The translations under genes and the position numbers were made by a program. The notes under the pieces are model-generated. The model was not told where the DNA came from, did not search any database, and saw only the letters and a list, made by a program, of their open reading frames with translations. Shown piece by piece: positions 38,464 to 47,657 of a stretch of 62,626 bases of DNA (within the stretch, counting starts at the first letter, position 1; each line of letters starts with the position of its first letter). The stretch covers positions 1 through 62,626 of the forward strand of contig NZ_JAAGLT010000043.1 of assembly GCF_010548275.1 (NCBI RefSeq), read 5' to 3'. The DNA is from Streptomyces sp. SID12488 (GTDB lineage: Bacteria > Actinomycetota > Actinomycetes > Streptomycetales > Streptomycetaceae).

Positions 38464-40488
38464 GTGGGCCGACTACGGAACGAAGGGCGCGATGACCGAC
38501 GAGCCGCAGGAGGCGAGCGCACGGGGATCGGCGGGCGGACAGGGATCGGCGGGCGGACAGGCCTGAGGACCGTCCCGGGAGTGAGGAACGTCCGGGGAGT
38601 TCAGCGGCTGGCGCTGTTGGGCACCATGCTCGTCCTTCTCCTCCTCGTCGGAGGGGCGGGAACCGCCTCCGCGCACGCCGCTCTCCGCGACACCGACCCC
38701 CGGGACGGAAGCGTCCTCAAGTCCGCGCCCAAACAGGTCACCCTGACCTTCACCGAGTCCGTCGCCCTGCTCGACGACTCCTTCCGACTCTTCGACCCCG
38801 ACAGCCGGCGCGTGAGCACCGGCGAGGCCGAGCATGTGGACGGGCGTTCCGACGTGGTGCGCGTCAGCCTGCCGGGGGGCCTCGGCGAGGGCACGTTCAC
38901 CGTGGCCTGGCGGGTCGTGTCGGCGGACAGTCACCCCATCTCGGGCGCCTTCACCTTCTCCGTCGGCGAGCCCTCCGCGACCCCGGCCACCATCGACATC
39001 GGGCCCGCCGAGAACCCGGCCACCAGCGCCCTCTACGACATCGTCCGCTACCTGGCGTACGCGGCTCTGGCCCTGCTCGTCGGCACCGTCGTCTTCGTCC
39101 TCCTCTGCCGTCCCTCGAGCACGGACCCCCTGCGCAGGCTGGTCCTGACCGGCTGGTGGACCCTCCTGGTGGCCACCCTCGCCCTGCTCCTGCTGCGCGG
39201 CCCGTACGAGGCCGGCACCGCACCCGCCGACGCCTTCGACCTGGCGACCCTGGAGCGGACCGCGACCAGCAGGCCCGGCCTGGCACTCCTGGCCCGGCTC
39301 GCTCTGCTGGCCGCAACCGCCGTGCTGCTGACCGTGGTTGCACGCCGACGCCGGAGCGTCGACGCCGGTACGGGCGACCGGGTGAAACCTGCCCTTCTCG
39401 CCGCCGGGGCCGCCCTCGCCCTCGGTCTCACGCTGACGTGGGCCGCCGCCGAACACGCGTCGGCCGGTATCCAGGTGCCGGTGGCAATGACGTCCTCGGT
39501 GCTGCATCTGCTCGCCATGTCCGCCTGGCTGGGCGGCCTCGCGGCTCTGCTCACCCTGCTCCAGGCGGAGGAGCCGCTCCCGGCGGCCACCGTCGCCCGC
39601 TTCTCCCGGCTGGCCTTCGCCTCCGTGGCCGTCCTGACCGTCACCGGCGTCTACCAGGCCTGGCGCGGCCTCGGCTCCTGGGACGCGATCACCGGCACGT
39701 CGTACGGCCGCATCCTGATCGCCAAGATGTGCGCTGTGGCGCTGCTGTTGGTGGCCGCCGGGTTCTCGCGCCGGTGGACGGGCCGCCTGCTGGTACCGGA
39801 GGCGGCGGAGGCGGTGGCGGAGACGAAGGTCGCGGAACGGGTGGCGGAGACGGTCGGCGGTCCGGCGACTCGGGCCGGCGAGAGCGGCGCCGACATTCCC
39901 GACGCCGACCCGTCCGACAACGGCACGTCCGACGCCGACACGTCCGACGACGGCACCTCGGACGACGGCATCTCCGACAACGTAAGCGCCTCGCACCGGC
40001 GTCGGCTCCGCCGCTCCATGCTGGCCGAAGTGGCCGTCGGGATCGCGGTGTTGGTGATCACGACCGTTCTCACGACCACCCTGCCGGGCCGGGCCGCCGC
40101 CGAGGCGGCGGAGGCTGCCAAGGACGCGCCCGTACCCGGTGTGATCAGCGCGAGCACGACGACGATCCCCTTCGACGTCGGTACGCCGGGCGGGCACGGC
40201 AAGGTGCAGATCACCCTCGAACCCGGCCGGGTCGGCGAGAACAGCGTGCAGGCGGTGGTGTTCGGCCCCGACGACGGCTTCGCGACTGTCCCCGAACTCC
40301 GCATCTCCTTCTCCCTCCCCAGCAAGGAAATCGGCCCGCTCAACGCCGAAGTCACCGACCTGGGCGGCTACTGGGGCACAAACACCCTCAACCTCCCGAT
40401 CGCCGGCACCTGGACCATGAAGGTGACGATCCGGACGTCGGACGTCGATCAGGTGAGCGTGTCGCGGAAGGTGAGGATCGGTGGCTGA
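38464..40488 (+). CDS. CopC-CopD fusion copper protein with C-terminal YtkA-like domain
   Basis: A 674-aa protein from GTG 38464 behind GGAGAAGG. Its signal peptide ends at SAH, leaving an N-terminal His as in CopC copper sites. Residues about 70-165 are CopC (HAALRDTDPRDGSVL, ADSHPISGAFTFSVG). Residues about 180-440 are the multi-helix CopD domain. Then come an acidic SDxDTSDDGTSDD-rich linker, one more helix, and an extracytoplasmic YtkA/FixH-like beta domain (about 560-674). CopCD proteins bring copper across the membrane. No copper regulator is adjacent. It is 96 bp after the SDR gene and may be separate. Confidence 0.88.
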   Translation: MGRLRNEGRDDRRAAGGERTGIGGRTGIGGRTGLRTVPGVRNVRGVQRLALLGTMLVLLLLVGGAGTASAHAALRDTDPRDGSVLKSAPKQVTLTFTESVALLDDSFRLFDPDSRRVSTGEAEHVDGRSDVVRVSLPGGLGEGTFTVAWRVVSADSHPISGAFTFSVGEPSATPATIDIGPAENPATSALYDIVRYLAYAALALLVGTVVFVLLCRPSSTDPLRRLVLTGWWTLLVATLALLLLRGPYEAGTAPADAFDLATLERTATSRPGLALLARLALLAATAVLLTVVARRRRSVDAGTGDRVKPALLAAGAALALGLTLTWAAAEHASAGIQVPVAMTSSVLHLLAMSAWLGGLAALLTLLQAEEPLPAATVARFSRLAFASVAVLTVTGVYQAWRGLGSWDAITGTSYGRILIAKMCAVALLLVAAGFSRRWTGRLLVPEAAEAVAETKVAERVAETVGGPATRAGESGADIPDADPSDNGTSDADTSDDGTSDDGISDNVSASHRRRLRRSMLAEVAVGIAVLVITTVLTTTLPGRAAAEAAEAAKDAPVPGVISASTTTIPFDVGTPGGHGKVQITLEPGRVGENSVQAVVFGPDDGFATVPELRISFSLPSKEIGPLNAEVTDLGGYWGTNTLNLPIAGTWTMKVTIRTSDVDQVSVSRKVRIGG

Positions 40489-40489
40489 C

Positions 40490-41730
40490 CGGACCGGGCC
40501 CACGCCTGACCTGACGGCAGGAGTACCCGCCAGGACGATCGGGTGCACCGGATAGCCCAACCGGGCGGCCGGTACCAGGCACATCGCCAGGCCGATGCCG
40601 AGGCGGTCGGCCGCCGCGCGGACCGTGTGCGGTGGCCGGAGCACGAGTGACGCCGTCACCGCGAGGCAGCTCGCGACCAGCAGCGCGACCGCGAGGACGA
40701 AGCCGCCGGGGACGTACTCCGCGAGCAGATGCCCGGGCAGTGGGCTCGTCGCCGGGGAGCGGACGCCGCCCCTGCCCAGCGGGAACAGGACCACGTGCTC
40801 GACGAAGGCGTGGGGATCGGCCAGGGCGACCGGGACGACGGCTGCGGCGGACGTCAGGAGAGCGGTCGCCGTAGCTCGAACGGCCGTACGGCGGCCCGCT
40901 GTGACGGCGATCAGGGCGACGCCGACCGGGAGGAGGAGCCAGATTGTCCACTTCAGGGCTGATGCGGAGCCCATCGCCGGCCCGGCCGTGACCCCCGCTC
41001 CGGGTCCGGGGCCGGAACCGGAACCGGAGCGGCCCGCAGGCGTGAGCCCCAGGCACATCAGCCCGATCACCGGCAGGTCCACCCCGCCGACGGCGAGGGG
41101 CAGGGCTATGGCCGGGAAGGAGAGCAGCAGGGCTGTGGCGATACGGGTCGAGCCGGCCGGTTGGGCCTTACCGGGCGCACGAGACCTGGTCGTGACGTAC
41201 ACGCACGCGGCGAAGGCCGCGCAGAACCATGGGCGGGCGTCCGTCAGCGGGGCCAGTGGGGTGTCGCCCAGGAGGGCGTGGGGCAGGCCGAAGAGGGCCA
41301 TGCCGGGCAGGTACGGGTTGTAGGCGTCCACGGTGGCGGGGTGGGGCGCGTACGGGCTGCCCGTGTGCAGCAGCAGAGCGCCCGAGTGTTCGACGACCCC
41401 TAACTCGCGCTGGGCGCCGCCGAGCGCGATCAGCAGGGCCAGGGGGAGCAGTACCGCGCCGACGGTGGCCGTGCGCAGGGCTGCCCGGCTCTTCCAAGGG
41501 TGCGGGGAGCGGGCGGCCAGGAGCGCCGCCGTGCCGTAGCCGAGGGCCGCGCAGAGGCCCCGCACCCGGTGCGGGGTCAGAGTCGTGGCCGGCGCCGGAC
41601 CGAGCGCGAGGACCGCGCAGGCCCGCAGGTGGAGGACGTCCCGGCGGACCGGCGTGCGGGGCGAGGACCCGGTGGTGCGCCTCCCGGTCGCCGGGGGCGC
41701 CATGGCGGCGGTCGTGCTCGTGCTGGGCAT
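40490..41730 (-). pseudogene. GT87/DUF2029-like membrane glycosyltransferase, 3' end lost
   Basis: From ATG 41730 about 400 residues read as a multi-helix polyprenol-phosphate-mannose-dependent transferase-like protein. Marks are the first loop YNPYLPGMALFGLPHALLGD, LPLAVGGVDLPVIGL, and ALKWTIWLLLPVGVALI. The family's C-terminal end is cut after ARLGYPVHPIVLAG at about 40520. No in-frame stop follows; the frame stays open antisense through the whole CopC-CopD gene to 38473 (1085 codons). The reading beyond 40490 is not credible protein. The gene is either truncated by rearrangement or expressed with a bizarre tail; truncation is favoured. Confidence 0.6.
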
Positions 41731-42099
41731 GGGAGGGCTCCTGCCGGTTCCGGCTGACGGTGGGGGTGATCACCACCAATGTCGCTTCCGGGCCGGTCCT
41801 CCCGCCTCGGCTGAAAGGTCACCGTTTATGGCGGGCGGGTCCGCGCTCCTCGGCCGAACGGCCGAGGGAGGGGTTTGCGTCGACTGTTTGCCATCTGATT
41901 GTCAGCAAACATTCACGCCTTTATGTCCATCACGTTTCAGGAACGGCGGACGCCACCTCTTGACGACGGGCCGAACAAGGGCTGTTATTGCCGCCACGAT
42001 GTTCGGTCAAGTTGATTTCTGGTCGTTTTAGATCAGCATGGACTCAGCGTAGTCGTGACCTTGCTCCCCGTTTCGGGGGGTCTGTCCTCAGGAGCCGTC
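41731..42099. promoter_or_regulatory. Control region of the sugar ABC transporter/beta-galactosidase operon
   Basis: A good promoter lies at 41960-41988: TTGACG, 17 bp, TGTTAT. It leaves a leader of about 100 bases before the binding-protein ATG at 42100. A 7-bp inverted repeat TGTTTGC (41885-41891) and GCAAACA (41905-41911) with a 13-bp spacer lies about 50 bp upstream of the -35. It is a candidate regulator site. No gene is seen here. Confidence 0.65.
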
Positions 42100-43410
42100 A
42101 TGCACCACACACCCTCCGGTCTGTCCGTCCCGGGTCCGAGCCGCCGCACCCTGCTGCGCGGCATCGGCGGCGCGGCGGCGCTCGGCGCGGCCGTTCCGCT
42201 GCTGAGCGCCTGCGGCGACAGCGACTCGGGTACCGACGCGAAGACCGTCACCCTCGGCTCGAACTCGTCGGACGCCGTCCCGAAGAAGGCCTTCGCCGAG
42301 ATCTACGCGGCGTTCACGAAGAAGACCGGCGTCAAGGTCGACGTGAACACCAAGGACCACAACACGTTCCAGGAGCAGATCAACTCCTACCTTCAGGGCA
42401 CCCCGGACGACGTGTTCACCTGGTTCGCCGGCTACCGCATGCAGTTCTTCGCGGGCAAGGGCCTGGCCAGCCCGATCGACGACGTGTGGCAGAAGATCGG
42501 GAGCAACTTCCCCGACGCGATGAAGCAGCTCAGCAAGGGCGCGGACGGTAAGTACTACTTCGTGCCGCTGTACACGTACCCCTGGGCGATGTTCTACCGG
42601 AAGAGCGTCTTCAAGGAGCACGGCTACGAGGTGCCCACCACCTGGGCGCAGTTCATCGCACTGTGCAAGCAGATGCAGAAGGACGGCCTGGTCCCGATCG
42701 CCTTCGGCGACAAGGACGCCTGGCCCGCGCTCGGCACCTTCGACCAGATCAACTTCCGTACCAACGGCTACGACTTCCACGTCGAGCTGATGGCCGGAAA
42801 GGCATCCTGGACCGACGCGAAGGTTCGCGCCACCTTCGACAACTGGGCCGAAATCCTCCCCTACAGCCAGGAGGGATCGACCGGTCGTACCTGGCAGGAC
42901 GCGGCCCAGACCCTCGTCTCGAAGAAGGCCGGCATGTATCTGCTGGGCACCTTCGTGGGCCAGCAGTTCACGAACGCGACCGATGCGGCGGACCTCGACT
43001 TCTTCGCCTTCCCGGAGATCGACCCCTCCTTCGGGCAGGACACGGTCGAGGCGCCGACCGACGGCTTCATGCTCAGCAAGAAGCCCAAGAACAAGGCCGG
43101 TTCCGTCCAGCTGCTGGAGTTCCTGGGCACTCCGGAGGCCGAGCAGATCTACCTCAAGGCCGACCCGAACGTCGTCGCCGCCTCCAGCAACGCCGACACC
43201 TCCTCGTACAGCGCCCTGCAGAAGAAGGCGTACGCGATGATCAGCGGCGCGAAGAACCTCACCCAGTTCATGGACCGCGACAGCCGCCCGGACTTCACCT
43301 CCACGGTGATGCAGCCCGCGCTGCAGAAGTTCATCCGTGACCCCAAGGGCATCGACAGCCTGCTCTCGTCCATCGAGCGCCAGAAGAAGACGATCTTCGC
43401 CTCCTCATGA
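42100..43410 (+). CDS. Sugar ABC transporter substrate-binding lipoprotein
   Basis: A 436-aa protein from ATG 42100 (AGGAG). The N-terminus has a twin-arginine signal (SRRTLLRGIGG) ending in lipobox LLSAC, so it is a Tat-exported lipoprotein. The mature part is a type 1 solute-binding fold: FAEIYAAFTKKTGVKV, YTYPWAMFYRKSVFKEHG, and PTDGFMLSKKPKNK. It should deliver an oligosaccharide to the two permeases that follow by overlapping codons. With a GH42 enzyme in the operon, a galactoside is the likely ligand. Confidence 0.9.
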   Translation: MHHTPSGLSVPGPSRRTLLRGIGGAAALGAAVPLLSACGDSDSGTDAKTVTLGSNSSDAVPKKAFAEIYAAFTKKTGVKVDVNTKDHNTFQEQINSYLQGTPDDVFTWFAGYRMQFFAGKGLASPIDDVWQKIGSNFPDAMKQLSKGADGKYYFVPLYTYPWAMFYRKSVFKEHGYEVPTTWAQFIALCKQMQKDGLVPIAFGDKDAWPALGTFDQINFRTNGYDFHVELMAGKASWTDAKVRATFDNWAEILPYSQEGSTGRTWQDAAQTLVSKKAGMYLLGTFVGQQFTNATDAADLDFFAFPEIDPSFGQDTVEAPTDGFMLSKKPKNKAGSVQLLEFLGTPEAEQIYLKADPNVVAASSNADTSSYSALQKKAYAMISGAKNLTQFMDRDSRPDFTSTVMQPALQKFIRDPKGIDSLLSSIERQKKTIFASS

Positions 43411-44405
43411 GCACCTTCGATTCGATCCCCGTGGTCCCGGGGGCGGCCGACACGCCGCCCCCGGGCGGTACCGGTACCCCGTCGTCCCCACAGAGCCGCA
43501 AGCCGGCCTCGGGCCACCGACGGCTGCTGACCCGCCGTGACCGGGTGGCCCTGGGCTTCATGGCGGGCCTGCCGACGTTCCTGCACATCGCCCTCGTGTG
43601 GGTGACGGCCTTCGCCTCGATCGGGCTGGCCTTCACCACCTGGGACGGCATCGGTTTCGACTCCATCAAGTGGGTCGGGCTGCAGAACTTCCGTGACCTC
43701 TTCGCCGACAACCCGCAGTTCTGGCCGGCCGTCCAGCACAACGTCATCTGGTTCGTCGTACTCATCGCGATCCCGACCCCGCTCGGTCTGTTCCTGGCCG
43801 TGCAGCTGGACAAGAACATCCGCTTCAGCCGGGTCTACCAGACCGCCTTCTTCCTGCCGGTAGTCGTGTCGATGGCCGTCATCGGCTTCGTCTGGCAGCT
43901 GGTCTACAACCCGGACACGGGCCTGATCAACAGCCTGATCGGCGCCAACAAGCCCGGCCACTACATCGACTGGATCGGCGACCCGGACCTCAACCTCTGG
44001 GCCATCCTCGTCGCCGCCTCCTGGCGGCACACCGGCTACATGATGATCCTCTACCTGGCCGGTCTGAAGGGTGTCGACCCGTCGCTGCGCGAGGCGTCCT
44101 CGCTGGACGGCGCCAACGAGTGGCAGACGTTCAAGAACGTCATCTTCCCGACCCTGCGGCCCACCAACACCATCGTCCTGGTCGTCACGATCATCGAGTC
44201 GCTGCGCGCCTTCGACCTCGTGTACGTCTTCAACAAGGGTGCCCAGGGCACCGAACTGCTGTCGATCCTGGTCACGAACAACATCATCGGCGAGTCCAGT
44301 CGTATCGGTTACGGCTCCGCGATCGCCGTCGTCCTGCTGGTGATCTCGCTCGTCGTGATCATCCCGTACCTGATCAGCACCTTCCGGAAGGAGCGGCGGG
44401 CATGA
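43407..44405 (+). CDS. Sugar ABC transporter permease 1 (MalF type)
   Basis: A 332-aa inner-membrane protein overlapping the binding-protein gene by ATGA. It has six hydrophobic helices and the ATPase-contact EAA loop (LREASSLDGANEWQTFKNVI). A Pro/Gly-rich, 45-residue cytosolic N-terminus precedes helix 1. It forms the membrane channel with the next permease. No ATPase gene follows, so a shared MsiK-type ATPase from elsewhere is expected, as for other Streptomyces sugar importers. Confidence 0.92.
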   Translation: MSTFDSIPVVPGAADTPPPGGTGTPSSPQSRKPASGHRRLLTRRDRVALGFMAGLPTFLHIALVWVTAFASIGLAFTTWDGIGFDSIKWVGLQNFRDLFADNPQFWPAVQHNVIWFVVLIAIPTPLGLFLAVQLDKNIRFSRVYQTAFFLPVVVSMAVIGFVWQLVYNPDTGLINSLIGANKPGHYIDWIGDPDLNLWAILVAASWRHTGYMMILYLAGLKGVDPSLREASSLDGANEWQTFKNVIFPTLRPTNTIVLVVTIIESLRAFDLVYVFNKGAQGTELLSILVTNNIIGESSRIGYGSAIAVVLLVISLVVIIPYLISTFRKERRA

Positions 44406-45316
44406 GCGCTCCCACCCTGGCCGCGCAAGGGCCCGTGAAGGGCTCCGTGAAGGGGCAGCGCGCCCCCGTCCGCCCCGCGCGCGTGCTGCTGCACGTGTTC
44501 CTCGTCGTCATGTCACTGGCCTGGCTCGCGCCGCTGCTCTGGGCGGTCTACGCGGCGCTGCGCCCGTACTCCGAGACCAGCACCAAGGGCTACGTCTCCT
44601 GGCCCGACAAGCTGAGCTTCGCCAACTTCACGAACGCGTTCACGCAGTCGGACATGTCGCACTACTTCGTCAACACGCTGATCATCGCCGTCCCGGCGGT
44701 GCTGCTGACGCTGTTCCTGTCCTCGATGGTCGCCTTCTACGTCAGCCGCTTCGACTTCCGCGTCAACCTGTTCCTGCTGCTCATCTTCACGGCCGGCAAC
44801 CTGCTCCCGCAGCAGGTCATCATCACCCCGCTGTACCGCATGTACCTGCTCATCGACCTGCCCGGGATCACCGCCTCAGGCAAGCTGTACGACTCCGCGC
44901 TCGGCCTGGTCCTCATCCACATCGCGTTCCAGTCGGGCTTCTGCGCGTTCGTGCTCGCCAACTACATGCGGATGCTCCCGCACGAGCTGACCGAGGCCGC
45001 GCTCGTCGACGGCGCGTCGGTGTGGCGGATGTACTGGCAGATCGTGCTGCCGCTGTGCCGCCCGGCGATGGCCGCCCTGGCCACGCTGCTCTCCATCTGG
45101 ATCTACAACGACTTCTTCTGGGCGCTCGTCCTGATCTCCACCGGCGAGAACATGCCGATCACCTCGGCCCTCAACAACCTCTCCGGCCAGTACTTCACCG
45201 ACCCCAACCTGGTCGCCGCGGGGGCGCTGTTGACCGCGATCCCGACCCTGATCGTGTACTTCGCGCTGCAGCGGCAGTTCGTCAGCGGTCTGACCCTGGG
45301 CGCCAACAAGGGCTGA
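44402..45316 (+). CDS. Sugar ABC transporter permease 2 (MalG type)
   Basis: A 304-aa protein; ATG 44402 overlaps the previous stop (ATGA). Six hydrophobic helices and an EAA loop (LTEAALVDGASVWRMYWQIV) define it. It pairs with permease 1. The downstream beta-galactosidase gene starts 51 bp later with AGGAAAG before its ATG. Confidence 0.92.
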   Translation: MSAPTLAAQGPVKGSVKGQRAPVRPARVLLHVFLVVMSLAWLAPLLWAVYAALRPYSETSTKGYVSWPDKLSFANFTNAFTQSDMSHYFVNTLIIAVPAVLLTLFLSSMVAFYVSRFDFRVNLFLLLIFTAGNLLPQQVIITPLYRMYLLIDLPGITASGKLYDSALGLVLIHIAFQSGFCAFVLANYMRMLPHELTEAALVDGASVWRMYWQIVLPLCRPAMAALATLLSIWIYNDFFWALVLISTGENMPITSALNNLSGQYFTDPNLVAAGALLTAIPTLIVYFALQRQFVSGLTLGANKG

Positions 45317-45367
45317 GGCCCTCTGCCCTCTGCTCTCTGCCCTTTGCAAGAACAGGAAAGTTGATCG

Positions 45368-47389
45368 ATGAAGCGCGAACTCGCTGTTCCCGGTATCGCG
45401 TACGGGGGCGACTACAACCCGGAGCAGTGGCCCGAGGAGGTCTGGGCCGAGGACATGCGGCTGATGCGTGAGGCCGGGGTCACCATGGTGAGCGTCGGCA
45501 TCTTCTCCTGGGCGCTGCTCGAACCGGCCGAGGGCGTCTACGACTTCGCCCGCATGGACCGTCTCCTCGGCCTCCTCCACGAGAACGGCATCGCCGCCGA
45601 CCTCGCGACCCCGACGGCGGCGCCGCCCGCCTGGTTCTTCCGCGCCCACCCCGAGGCGCTCCCGGTGGACAAGGACGGGCGCCGGCTGTCGTACGGCAGC
45701 CGTCAGACGTTCTGCCCGAGCAGCCCGGCCTACCGGGAGGCGGCGCTGCGGATCGCGGGCGCGCTGGCGGAGCGGTACGCGGACCATCCGGCGGTCGCGA
45801 TGTGGCACGTCCACAACGAGTACGGCTGTCACAACCCCGCCTGCTACTGCGACGAGAGCGCGGAGTCCTTCCGCCGCTGGCTGCGGGCGCGGTACGGGGA
45901 CGACCTGGCGGCGCTGAACAACGCCTGGGGGACCACCTTCTGGAGCCAGTGGTACTACGACTGGGTCGAGATCATCCCGCCCCGCGCGACGGGCGCGGTC
46001 CCGAACCCGACCCATCAGCTGGACTGGCGCCGCTTCTGCAGCGACGAGTTGCTGTCGCTGTACAAGGCGGAGAGGGACGTGCTGAGGGCGGCGGCCCCCG
46101 GGACTCCCGCCACCACCAACTTCATGGTGATGTACAACTTCGACGCGCTGGACTACTGGCGCTGGGCCCCGGAGCTGGACGTCGTCGCGAACGACCACTA
46201 TCTCCGTTCGAGCGACCCCGAGTCGGAGATCGACATCGCGCTGAGCGGCGATCTGATGCGGTCGCTCGCGGGCGGCCCCTGGTTCCTGATGGAGCACTCC
46301 ACCGGTGCGGTGAACTGGCAGCCGGTCAACAGGGCGAAGACGGCAGGGGAGTTGCGCCGCAACGCCCTCTCCCATGTCGCCCACGGCGCGGACGGCATCG
46401 CGTACTTCCAGTGGCGGGCCGCGAAGGCGGGCGCGGAACAGTGGCACTCGGCGATGCTTCCGCACGCCGGCACGGACAGCCAGATCTGGCGGGACGTGGT
46501 CCAACTGGGCGCGGATCTGCGAGCGTTGGCCGAGGTGCGCGGCAGCACGGGCACGGCTTCGGTAGCCATCGTCTGGGACTGGGACGCCCGTTGGGCCCTG
46601 GAACTCCCCTCCCAGCCGAACGGCGAACTCCGCTTCCAGGATCTCGTACGGGACTGGTACGAGCCGCTGTGGAGGGCGGGCGTCGCGGTGGACTTCGTAC
46701 GGCCGGACGCGGAACTGGACGGATACCGGCTGGTGCTGGCCCCGAGCCTGTACCTGGTCGACGACGAGGGCGCGGCGAACCTCACGGGCTTCGCGGAGCG
46801 CGGGGGCACGCTGGCCGTCGGGTTCCACAGCGGTGCCGTGGACGCCAACTGCCACGTGCGGCTGGGCGGTTACCCAGGCGCGTTCCGAGAGGCGCTGGGT
46901 GTGCGGGCGGACGAGCTGTTCCCCCTGCTGCCGGGTGAGTCGGTCGGGCTCGCCGACGGTGACGGTGACGGTGGCGGCACGGGAACCCTCTGGTCGGAGC
47001 GGTTGCGGCTGGAGGGGGCGGAGGCGGTGCTGTCGTACACGGACGGTCCGTTGGCCGGGGTCCCGGCGGTGACGCGCAACTCGGTCGGCGCGGGCGCCGG
47101 TTGGTATCTGGCGACCCGGCCGGACGCGTCGACGCTGGGCGCGCTGCTCGCCCGTATGTGCGTGGAGGCGGGTGTCGAGGGAGTGCGGGCGACTCCGGCG
47201 GGAGTGGAGGCGGTCGTGCGGCGGGGCGCCGACGCGGACTTTCTGTTCCTCATCGACCACGCCGGGGAGGGGGCCGAGGTCGCGGTGGCGGCGGGGGCAA
47301 CCGAACTCCTCACCGGGGAAGCACTGGCGGGCGGCTCGGTGCGGGTGCCGCCGGGCGGGGTGGCGGTCGTACGGGAGGCGCGGCTTTAG
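45368..47389 (+). CDS. GH42 beta-galactosidase
   Basis: A 673-aa intracellular enzyme (no signal peptide). Glycoside hydrolase 42 features are clear: YGGDYNPEQWPEEVWAEDM at the start, the acid/base Glu in WHVHNEYGC, the zinc-site cysteines CHNPACYCD, and the nucleophile Glu in WFLMEHSTGAVNW. A trimerisation domain and a C-terminal beta-sandwich follow. It cleaves beta-galactosides brought in by the upstream ABC importer, so importer plus enzyme form a galacto-oligosaccharide or arabinogalactan-type utilisation operon. No LacI- or GntR-type regulator is adjacent, which is unusual for such operons. Confidence 0.93.
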   Translation: MKRELAVPGIAYGGDYNPEQWPEEVWAEDMRLMREAGVTMVSVGIFSWALLEPAEGVYDFARMDRLLGLLHENGIAADLATPTAAPPAWFFRAHPEALPVDKDGRRLSYGSRQTFCPSSPAYREAALRIAGALAERYADHPAVAMWHVHNEYGCHNPACYCDESAESFRRWLRARYGDDLAALNNAWGTTFWSQWYYDWVEIIPPRATGAVPNPTHQLDWRRFCSDELLSLYKAERDVLRAAAPGTPATTNFMVMYNFDALDYWRWAPELDVVANDHYLRSSDPESEIDIALSGDLMRSLAGGPWFLMEHSTGAVNWQPVNRAKTAGELRRNALSHVAHGADGIAYFQWRAAKAGAEQWHSAMLPHAGTDSQIWRDVVQLGADLRALAEVRGSTGTASVAIVWDWDARWALELPSQPNGELRFQDLVRDWYEPLWRAGVAVDFVRPDAELDGYRLVLAPSLYLVDDEGAANLTGFAERGGTLAVGFHSGAVDANCHVRLGGYPGAFREALGVRADELFPLLPGESVGLADGDGDGGGTGTLWSERLRLEGAEAVLSYTDGPLAGVPAVTRNSVGAGAGWYLATRPDASTLGALLARMCVEAGVEGVRATPAGVEAVVRRGADADFLFLIDHAGEGAEVAVAAGATELLTGEALAGGSVRVPPGGVAVVREARL

Positions 47390-47657
47390 CCCGGACGCTC
47401 CAGCGGCTCGCGAAGCAGGTGGCCGGGTGGTGCAGGTCTTCCGGTGAAAGGCGGGTGGGGAGGGCCTGTTGTGCGGCGGTGGGGTGAGCTCCCGTTCGGG
47501 GGACCCGCCCGCGCACACGCCGCCGGAGCGCACGTTTCCGGTTCCGGTGCGCAGGTTTGCCGAACCGGCAACAGACCTCGCGCAGACCGCGTCCTCCTCG
47601 CACGATTGCCGGTGACTGCCGACACGGCCGCTCATCGACGACGTACGGAGACCTCCC

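Noticed and set aside
41168..41779. 203-codon minus-strand frame upstream of the sugar operon
   Set aside because: It is an out-of-frame shadow of the GT87-like gene with Arg/Pro/His-rich content.
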